From: Methylobacterium sp. Leaf123
GTDB taxonomy: Bacteria; Pseudomonadota; Alphaproteobacteria; Rhizobiales; Beijerinckiaceae
Direction: 5' to 3'
Assembly: GCF_001423405.1 (NCBI RefSeq)
Contig: NZ_LMNS01000001.1
Span: forward strand, 687,384-751,383
Length of the DNA: 64,000 nucleotides
Position 1 is the stretch's first letter, and the number at the start of each line of letters is the position of its first letter. Shown piece by piece: positions 57,834 to 64,000 of the stretch. The notes beneath the pieces are model-generated. The model was not told where the DNA came from, ran no database searches, and saw nothing but the letters and a program-made list of their open reading frames with translations. A program made the position numbers and the translations under genes.

Positions 57834-60080
57834 ATGGACATCCGCCAGCAGCTTCTCGCCGCCTTCGAGATCGAGCACCGCGAGCATCTCGACGCGATCC
57901 GCGCCGCCCTTGCGGCGGAGGGCCCGGTCGATTGGCACGACGTGTTCCGTCGTGCCCATAGCCTGAAGGGCGCCGCCCGCGCCGTCGACCTGCCGCCCGT
58001 CGAAGCGGTCTCGCACCAGCTCGAAGCCCTGTTCGAGCGCATCAGCGACGGACAGCGCCCCCTCGACCGGGCGGCGCGGGCCGCGACCCATCTCGCCCTC
58101 GATCGGATCGAGGCCTACGTCGCCGCGACCGCGACCGGGCAGGCCAGCATGCCCGAGGATGCGCTGGCCGCGCTCAACGCCTGCCTCGACCCCGAGGCCG
58201 CCGCCGCGGAGCCGGCTCGGCCCGAGCCGGTCTCGCCGCCAGTCACCCCGGCGGCTGCGCCAACGACCGCTCCGGCTCCCGCGACCGAGTCGGCCGCCGA
58301 GCCCGCGCATGCGGTGCTCCGCGTCCCGGCCGCCGCGGTCGAATCCCTGACGCGGGCGAGCTACGGGCTCTGGGCCGCGCTGCCGGGGCAAGGGGCCGTC
58401 GCCGAGCGCATCGCGCGGCTCTCGGTGAATGCGGGCGCCCTGCGCCGCCGCACGGAAGCCGCCCGCCGCGTTCCGGATACCGTCCCCGGCGGGGCCGACG
58501 AGACGGAGGTTGCGGCTTTGCGCCGGGCGCTCGCCGAGATCGAAACCGGGCTGGCCGCTCTGTCGCGGGAAGCCTCCGACCTCGCGCTCGGGCACAAATC
58601 CGTCATCCTGTCCGTCGAGACCGCCGCGCGCCGCCTGCGCGAGGAAACCGAGCGCCTCGCCCTGGTGCCGGCCGAGACGGTGTTCGGCGGTCTTGCCCGC
58701 GCGGTGCGCGACATGGCCCGCTCCGACGGCCAGGAGGTCGAGGTCACGACCCGCGGGCTCGACCTGCCGGTCGACCGGGCGATGCTTCAAGCCCTCAAGG
58801 ATCCGGTGCTGCACGCCCTGCGCAACGCGCTGAGCCACGGCGCCGAGAGTCCGGAGAGCCGGCAGCGCCAGGGCAAGCCCGCCTCCCTGTCGATCGGGCT
58901 CACGGTCGAGGCGCAGGGCGGGCGGCTCGTCCTCGGCATTCACGACGATGGCCGCGGGCCCGACCTCGCGGCGATCGAGACGACGGGCCGCGCCCGCGGA
59001 TTGATCGCGCCGGGCGAGAGCCTCGATCCGGATATGTTGCTGGCGCTGCCGTTCGAGCCGGGCTTCTCCACCGCCGGCGCGGTCGATGCCCTATCGGGCC
59101 GCGGCATGGGCCTGTCGGTGGTGGCCGAGGTCGCCCGCTCCCTGCACGGGCAGGTGCAACTCGCCCGCCGGCATCCGCACGGCACCTCACTGATTCTCAC
59201 GTTACCGTTGTCGGCCGCGCGCCGGCCGGTGCTGATCGTCTCGGTCGGCGGGACGCGCTTCGCCCTGCCGAGCGGTGCCGCCGAAGCGCTCTCGCGGCTC
59301 GATGCCTCGGCCGTATCCACGGTGGCGGGCCGGCCGGTGGCGCAGGTGGCGGGGGAGGGCGGCGAGACCGTGACGCTGCCGCTCGCCGAACTCGGCGACC
59401 TGCTCAGCCTCGGCAGCACCCGCCCGGAGGGCGCGACGATCCCGATTGTGCGGCTGCGCGGCACGCGGGGGCGCTGCCTGCTCGCGGTCGATCGCCTGGA
59501 GGAGGTGCGCACGCTGCTGGTTTTGCCCGCGCCGCCGATCGGCAGCGATCCCGCCCTCGTCACCGGCACGGTGATCCTCGGCAGCGATACGCCCGCCCTG
59601 GTGCTCGATCCCGACGGACTGATCGACCGGCTCGGCCGCGCCGGGCCGCGTGCCGGCCGCTCCCCGTCGAAAGGACTTGGGGACGGCAGCGGAACGATCC
59701 CGGAAACGCGACGTTCGACGATTCTTGTCGTGGACGACTCGATCACCACCCGCACTTTGGAGAAGAGCATCTTGGAAGCGGCGGGTTACCGCGTGATCGT
59801 CTGCGTCGATGGGCAGGAGGCGCTCGACCGCCTGCGCGCGCGCATCGAGCCGGTCGATCTCGTCGTCGCCGACGTCGAGATGCCGCGCCTCACCGGCTTC
59901 GGCCTCGTCGAGGCGTTGCGGGCCGAGGAAGACTTCGCGCGTCTCCCCATCGTGCTGATGACGTCGCGCGGCGACGAGGAAGACGTCGCCCGGGGATTGG
60001 AACTCGGGGCGGACGCCTACCTCACCAAGCAGAAATTCGATCAGCGCGAGCTTTTGGACACCATCGGTCAGTTGCTGTGA
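57834..60080 (+). CDS. cheA: Hybrid CheA histidine kinase with fused receiver
   Basis: 748 residues. P1 histidine phosphotransfer domain 1-105 with His42 in FRRAHSLKGAARAVDL. An Ala/Pro linker (130-165) stands where the P2 domain would be. P3-P4: dimerisation helices about 200-260 and ATPase about 265-460 (N-box HALRNALSHGAES, G1 DDGRGPD, GRGMGLSVVAEV). P5 CheW-like domain about 465-595. C-terminal receiver about 620-748 with Asp680 in VVADVEMPR. The layout matches CheA-receiver fusions of Wsp, Frz and Rhodospirillum Che3 systems. CheB overlaps by GTGA. Confidence 0.95.
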   Translation: MDIRQQLLAAFEIEHREHLDAIRAALAAEGPVDWHDVFRRAHSLKGAARAVDLPPVEAVSHQLEALFERISDGQRPLDRAARAATHLALDRIEAYVAATATGQASMPEDALAALNACLDPEAAAAEPARPEPVSPPVTPAAAPTTAPAPATESAAEPAHAVLRVPAAAVESLTRASYGLWAALPGQGAVAERIARLSVNAGALRRRTEAARRVPDTVPGGADETEVAALRRALAEIETGLAALSREASDLALGHKSVILSVETAARRLREETERLALVPAETVFGGLARAVRDMARSDGQEVEVTTRGLDLPVDRAMLQALKDPVLHALRNALSHGAESPESRQRQGKPASLSIGLTVEAQGGRLVLGIHDDGRGPDLAAIETTGRARGLIAPGESLDPDMLLALPFEPGFSTAGAVDALSGRGMGLSVVAEVARSLHGQVQLARRHPHGTSLILTLPLSAARRPVLIVSVGGTRFALPSGAAEALSRLDASAVSTVAGRPVAQVAGEGGETVTLPLAELGDLLSLGSTRPEGATIPIVRLRGTRGRCLLAVDRLEEVRTLLVLPAPPIGSDPALVTGTVILGSDTPALVLDPDGLIDRLGRAGPRAGRSPSKGLGDGSGTIPETRRSTILVVDDSITTRTLEKSILEAAGYRVIVCVDGQEALDRLRARIEPVDLVVADVEMPRLTGFGLVEALRAEEDFARLPIVLMTSRGDEEDVARGLELGADAYLTKQKFDQRELLDTIGQLL

Positions 60081-61162
60081 ACGGACGGTCTGAGAATCCG
60101 CGCGTGCGGGTGCTGGTTGTCGAGGATTCGCTCGTGGTGCGGATCCTACTCACCCATATCATCGCCCGTGATCCGCGGCTGGAACTGGCCGGCGCGGTGG
60201 AATCCGGCGAGGCGGCGCTCGCGGCGATCGAGACCGTGCGGCCGGACGTGATCTCGATGGATATCCGCCTGCCCGGCATCGACGGGTTGGAGACGACCCG
60301 CCGGATCATGGCGAGCCGGCCGACGCCGATCGTGGTGATCGCCGATTCGGTCGAGGATTCCTCGCTCAAGATCTCGATGAACGCGCTCAGGGCCGGCGCG
60401 CTCTCCGTGGTCGAGAAGCCGGTCGCCACCACCAACGATGGCTACGAGGCCGTCGCCGGCCAGATCTGCACGCAGTTGCGCATCATGGCCGCGGTGCCGG
60501 TCATCCGCCGCCGGCCGATCGGGGCGGAATGGAATGCGCGCAAGACCGCGCCCGCGCCCGAATTGCCGGTCCCGTCGGAATCGGAGGCGGCACCGAGCGT
60601 GCTAGCCGTGGCGGCCTCGACCGGCGGCCCGCCGGCGCTCGCCAAGGTGATCGGCGGTCTCTCGGCCGAGTTTCCGCTCCCGATCCTGCTGGTTCAGCAC
60701 ATGGGCGCCGCCTTCATGGACGGCTTTGCCAGTTGGCTCGACGGCGTGGTGCCGCTCACCGTCGGGGTGGCACGGGACGGCCAAGTGATGCAGGCCGGCC
60801 ATGTCTATGTCGCCCCCGGCGACCGTCATCTCGAACTCGGCGCGAACGGCACGCTGCGGGTGAGTGATGGCGCCCCCGTCGGCGGCCAGCGCCCGGCCGC
60901 GACGGTGCTGTTCCGCTCGGTCGCCCGGCAGGCCGGCGCGCAGGGGATCGGCGTTCTCCTCACCGGCATGGGCGAGGACGGGGCGCAGGGCCTTCTCGAC
61001 ATGCGCAAGGCCGGCGCCGCCACGGTGGCCGAACACGAGAGCAGCGCCGTCGTCTACGGCATGCCCGCGGCGGCGGTGCGCCTCAACGCGGCGTCCCGCG
61101 TGCTGCCCGTCGATCAGGTGGCGCCCCATCTCGTGCGGCTCTCGCAGAGGAAGCCGTCATGA
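60077..61162 (+). CDS. cheB: CheB protein-glutamate methylesterase
   Basis: Demethylates chemoreceptors; counterpart of CheR. Starts at GTG 60077 within the cheA stop. Receiver 1-125 with phospho-acceptor Asp62 in VISMDIRLPGIDG. The methylesterase domain (about 172-355) keeps its catalytic triad: Ser181 in AASTGGPP, the His in VQHMGAAFM and the Asp in GMGEDGAQG. 361 residues, full length. Translationally coupled to both neighbours. Confidence 0.95.
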   Translation: MNGRSENPRVRVLVVEDSLVVRILLTHIIARDPRLELAGAVESGEAALAAIETVRPDVISMDIRLPGIDGLETTRRIMASRPTPIVVIADSVEDSSLKISMNALRAGALSVVEKPVATTNDGYEAVAGQICTQLRIMAAVPVIRRRPIGAEWNARKTAPAPELPVPSESEAAPSVLAVAASTGGPPALAKVIGGLSAEFPLPILLVQHMGAAFMDGFASWLDGVVPLTVGVARDGQVMQAGHVYVAPGDRHLELGANGTLRVSDGAPVGGQRPAATVLFRSVARQAGAQGIGVLLTGMGEDGAQGLLDMRKAGAATVAEHESSAVVYGMPAAAVRLNAASRVLPVDQVAPHLVRLSQRKPS

Positions 61163-62880
61163 CCGCGAGCGCATCGCCCGCCACACCACCCGGCCACCGC
61201 CTGCTGCTGGTCGAGGATTCGGAGACCCAGGCGCTCGAATTGCGGCTTCAGCTCGAAGGGCAGGGCTTTTCCGTGCAGCGCTGCGCCACGGCCGAGGCCG
61301 CGCTCGACCTGCTCAACACCGACCTTCCCGATCTCGTCGTCGCCGACCACCACCTTCCCGGCATGAACGGAGACGAGTTCACCCGGCAGATGCGGCTGTC
61401 GCTGCGTACGCGGGCGCTGCCCGTGGTGATGCTCACCAGCGCCCGCAACGGCGAGCGCCACGGCTTCGAGAGCGGCGCCGACGCCTATGTCGAGAAATCG
61501 GCCGATCGCGACCTGCTGGTGCTGCGCATCCGCGCCTTGCTGCGCGAACGCAAGAGTTCGGCGACCGAGGGGCCGTCGGGCGCCGCCTTCCGCCGCGGCC
61601 GGGTGCTGATCGTCGATGGCAGCGCCACCTACCGCGCCTTCTTCACCGGCCTGCTGACCCAGGAAGGCCACACCGTCGTGGCGGCGGCCGACCGCGCGGG
61701 GGCGCTCGCCGCCCTCGACGAGCCCGGCGCCGGTTTCGACTGCGTGACCCTCGACCTCGTCGGCAGCGCCTATGACGGCATCGCGCTCTGCACCGAGATC
61801 GCCGAGCGCCGCATGAAGGCGCCGGAGGGCGGCGGCAACGCCTTCCCCCTCGTCGGCATGGCTGGCGACAAGCCGGATAAGAGCCTTCTGGTCGCCGCCT
61901 TCGCCGCGGGCGCCGACGATGTGGTTTCGAAGGCCGATGGCGAGGTTCTGGCGATGCGGGTGCGCGGTCTCGTCCGCCGCCGCCTGCTCGAAGAGGACAA
62001 TCGCCGCATCTCCGGCGAGTTCGGCGACCGCGAGCGCGCGGTGGAACGCGCCCGCGCCGAGGCCGAGGCGGCGGCCGCCCGCGCGGCCCTCGCCGACGCC
62101 CTCGGACAGGCCAACCGGGATCTCGAGGACGCCAACCGCAAGCTGACGGAGGCGCAGGCCAAGCTGGTTCAGGCGGCCAAGATGGCCTCGCTCGGCGAGT
62201 TGGTCGCCGGCATCGCCCACGAGATCAACAATCCGCTCGCCTTCATCCTGGCGCATCAGGGCACGGTGGAACGCCTGCTCGGCGAGCTGCCGCCGCCCGA
62301 CGCGCCCGATGGTCAGCGGGCACTGATGAAGGCGCGCGACCGCGTCGGCTCGATGCGTCTGGGCCTGACCCGAATCCAGGATCTCGTTCTCAATCTGCGG
62401 AAGTTCTCGCGGCTCGACGAGGGCGAGCGCGGCCTCGTCAACGTGCCGGAGGCGATCGAGACCGTGCTGGCGCTGATCCAGCACAAGCTCGGCACCCGGA
62501 TCACGGTGACGCGCGACTTCTCGGGACGCGCGGAGATTTCCTGCACGCCGGCCCTGTTGAATCAGGTCGTCATGAACATCCTCGGCAATGCAGCGGATGC
62601 AATTCACGGCGACGGGACGATCACGGTCGCAACCTATTCGGATGCGGAGACCGATTTGATCCGCATCAGCGATACCGGGCCCGGTATTCCCGAGGAGTTA
62701 CGCGAAAAGATCTTCGAACCGTTCTTCACGACGAAGCCGGTCGGATCGGGGACCGGGCTGGGCTTGGCGATTGCCTACAGCGTCGTTCAGGCGCATAGCG
62801 GCTCGCTGATCGTCGAGACGGCGCCGGGCGGCGGCGCGAGCTTCGTCATCGGAATTCCGAGGCAACCGGCACCGGTATGA
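61159..62880 (+). CDS. Double-receiver hybrid histidine kinase
   Basis: 573 residues. First receiver 12-130 with Asp63 in [14 protein letters not shown] second receiver-like domain 150-275 has [12 protein letters not shown] but a weakened acid pocket (LIVDGS instead of two acids), so it may be degenerate. A coiled coil (about 285-340, rich in Glu/Arg/Ala) leads to the kinase: His354 in [21 protein letters not shown]-box [18 protein letters not shown]1 SDTGPGIP and G2 [12 protein letters not shown]. No membrane helix. It probably receives signals from the Che module through its receivers. ATGA overlaps at both ends. Confidence 0.93.
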   Translation: MTASASPATPPGHRLLLVEDSETQALELRLQLEGQGFSVQRCATAEAALDLLNTDLPDLVVADHHLPGMNGDEFTRQMRLSLRTRALPVVMLTSARNGERHGFESGADAYVEKSADRDLLVLRIRALLRERKSSATEGPSGAAFRRGRVLIVDGSATYRAFFTGLLTQEGHTVVAAADRAGALAALDEPGAGFDCVTLDLVGSAYDGIALCTEIAERRMKAPEGGGNAFPLVGMAGDKPDKSLLVAAFAAGADDVVSKADGEVLAMRVRGLVRRRLLEEDNRRISGEFGDRERAVERARAEAEAAAARAALADALGQANRDLEDANRKLTEAQAKLVQAAKMASLGELVAGIAHEINNPLAFILAHQGTVERLLGELPPPDAPDGQRALMKARDRVGSMRLGLTRIQDLVLNLRKFSRLDEGERGLVNVPEAIETVLALIQHKLGTRITVTRDFSGRAEISCTPALLNQVVMNILGNAADAIHGDGTITVATYSDAETDLIRISDTGPGIPEELREKIFEPFFTTKPVGSGTGLGLAIAYSVVQAHSGSLIVETAPGGGASFVIGIPRQPAPV

Positions 62881-64000
62881 GCAAAGGCACGATTCTGGCC
62901 GTCGATGACGAGCCGGACATCCTGATCGCTCTGGAGGACCTGTTCGAGGACGAGTACCGGGTGCTCACCTCGGCCAAGCCCGAAGAGGCGCTCGACATCC
63001 TCCGCGCCGACCCGGACATCGCGGTCGTCGTCTCGGACCAGCGCATGCCCGGCATGACCGGCGACGCGCTGCTGGCCGAGGCGCGCAGTTTCCACGAGGC
63101 GCAGGCCATCCTGCTCACCGGCTACGCCGACATCTCGGCGGTGATCGCGGCGCTCAATCGCGGCGGTATCATCGGCTACGTCGCCAAGCCCTGGGACCCG
63201 ACGCTGCTGCGCGCCACGGTGCGCAACGCCTATGAACGCCATCGCCTGGGCCGCGATCTCGCCACCGAACGGGCCCTGCTGCGCGGCCTCTTGGACCACG
63301 CCGAGGAGGCGATCTCCTTCAAGGACGCGGGGGGCCGCTTCGTGCGCCTGAACGCGCGCAAGGCCAGCCTCGTCGGCGGCACCGTGGAGGCCTGCCTCGG
63401 CCGCACCGAGGTCGAGATCGCCGAAACGCCCCAGGCCCACGAGGCGGAAGCCGCCGACCGCCGCGCGGTCGCGGCCGGGGAAGCGGGCTCGACGGTGATC
63501 GCCCGCGGCGCGCTCGGCGCCGAGCGTTGGTCGCATGTCATCCGCGTGCCGATCCGCGGCGGGGCCGGCGAGGTCACGCATCTCGCCACGATCGAGCGGG
63601 ACGTGACCGAGCAGAAGAGCCTGGAGGCGCGGCTGCGCCAATCCGACAAGATGCAGGCGCTCGGCACCCTGGCCGGCGGCATCGCCCACGACTTCAACAA
63701 TCTGCTCACCGCGATCCTCGGCAGCCTGGAACTCGTCGGCCCCAAGATCGCCGACCAGCCCCGGGTCAAGCGCCTCGTGGACAACGCCACCGGCGCGGCG
63801 CAACGCGGCTCGGCGCTGACCAAGCGGCTCCTGAGCTTCAGCCGCTCCAACGACGCCCATGCGCGGCCCGTGGACCCGAACGCGCTGATCGAGGGAATGA
63901 GCGCGCTGTTCGGCTCCAGCCTCGGCAGCCATGTGAGCGTGGTGCGGGATCTCGAACCCGACATGCCCTTCGCCCTGGTCGATCCCGATCAGCTCGAACT
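62877..64000 (+). CDS. Receiver-PAS-histidine kinase (3' truncated by the window)
   Basis: Starts at ATG 62877, overlapping the previous stop (ATGA), and runs open to the end of the window: 374 residues are seen. Receiver 1-120 with Asp54 in VVVSDQRMPGMTGDALL. PAS domain about 135-245 (LLDHAEEAISFKDAGGRFVRLNARKASLVG ending TIERDVTEQKSLE). Histidine kinase core with His271 in TLAGGIAHDFNNLLTAILGSLE, the HDFNN variety. The ATPase, and any further receiver, lie beyond the window. Eighth gene of the chemosensory operon and a likely output partner. Confidence 0.9.
   Translation, partial: MSKGTILAVDDEPDILIALEDLFEDEYRVLTSAKPEEALDILRADPDIAVVVSDQRMPGMTGDALLAEARSFHEAQAILLTGYADISAVIAALNRGGIIGYVAKPWDPTLLRATVRNAYERHRLGRDLATERALLRGLLDHAEEAISFKDAGGRFVRLNARKASLVGGTVEACLGRTEVEIAETPQAHEAEAADRRAVAAGEAGSTVIARGALGAERWSHVIRVPIRGGAGEVTHLATIERDVTEQKSLEARLRQSDKMQALGTLAGGIAHDFNNLLTAILGSLELVGPKIADQPRVKRLVDNATGAAQRGSALTKRLLSFSRSNDAHARPVDPNALIEGMSALFGSSLGSHVSVVRDLEPDMPFALVDPDQLE

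Noticed and set aside
56007..58943. Minus-strand open frame of about 980 codons across the receptor and cheA genes
   Set aside because: Same antisense effect of high GC; the plus-strand genes carry all the motifs.

Overview
The window is high-GC, gene-dense chromosomal DNA from an alphaproteobacterium. The best match is Methylobacterium/Methylorubrum (order Hyphomicrobiales), judged from the protein sequences and from a backbone order shared across that order: kdsA, eno, ftsB, pdhA-pdhB-pdhC-lpd, lipA, COQ10-like, cinA, ispDF, dusB, ntrB-ntrC-ntrY-ntrX, hfq, hflX. No rRNA, tRNA, CRISPR array, prophage or intact insertion sequence was seen. Genus assignment rests on recognition, not on a database search.

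Layout. 1-4.5 kb: the 3' part of a ClC chloride channel gene, an exported hypothetical, kdsA, two small envelope proteins and queF (minus strand). 4.8-12.7 kb: eno, ftsB and the pyruvate dehydrogenase cluster, in which E1-beta and E2 each carry an N-terminal lipoyl domain and a small DUF5076-type gene sits between them. 12.9-18.2 kb: small or exported proteins of unknown role, an L,D-transpeptidase, a PQQ-type sugar dehydrogenase and a SleB-type cell-wall hydrolase. 18.3-23.6 kb: lipA, a COQ10/RatA-like START protein, a divergent Lrp-type regulator and ornithine cyclodeaminase pair, a divergent tyrosine phosphatase and an ABC exporter. 24.1-28.6 kb: cysC and a three-subunit molybdenum hydroxylase resembling PaoABC. 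28.8-42.0 kb: cinA, ispDF, dusB, both nitrogen two-component systems with a helicase gene between them, hfq and hflX. 42.2-44.5 kb: a SulP transporter and a beta-carbonic anhydrase. 45.9-52.2 kb: a heavy-metal RND efflux cluster flanked by AT-rich, gene-free DNA. 52.8 kb: a MucR/Ros regulator. 53.4-64 kb: a chemosensory operon (CheW, CheR-TPR, CheW, MCP, CheA-REC, CheB, two hybrid kinases), the last gene running off the window.

How genes work together. Eno feeds the pyruvate dehydrogenase complex, whose lipoyl domains need LipA. DusB-NtrBC and NtrYX form the nitrogen control block, next to the RNA chaperone Hfq and the ribosome-associated GTPase HflX. The SulP transporter and carbonic anhydrase fit inorganic-carbon handling. 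The chemosensory operon has no flagellar genes and no free-standing CheY, so it probably controls something other than swimming.

The least explained signals are non-coding: a nested hairpin that would trap the ribosome-binding site and start codon of hflX; a 107-nt region at 45243-45349 in which a 13-bp helix could enclose two small hairpins; three 22-bp tandem repeats that begin inside the end of ntrC; and hairpins just ahead of lpd and cysC.
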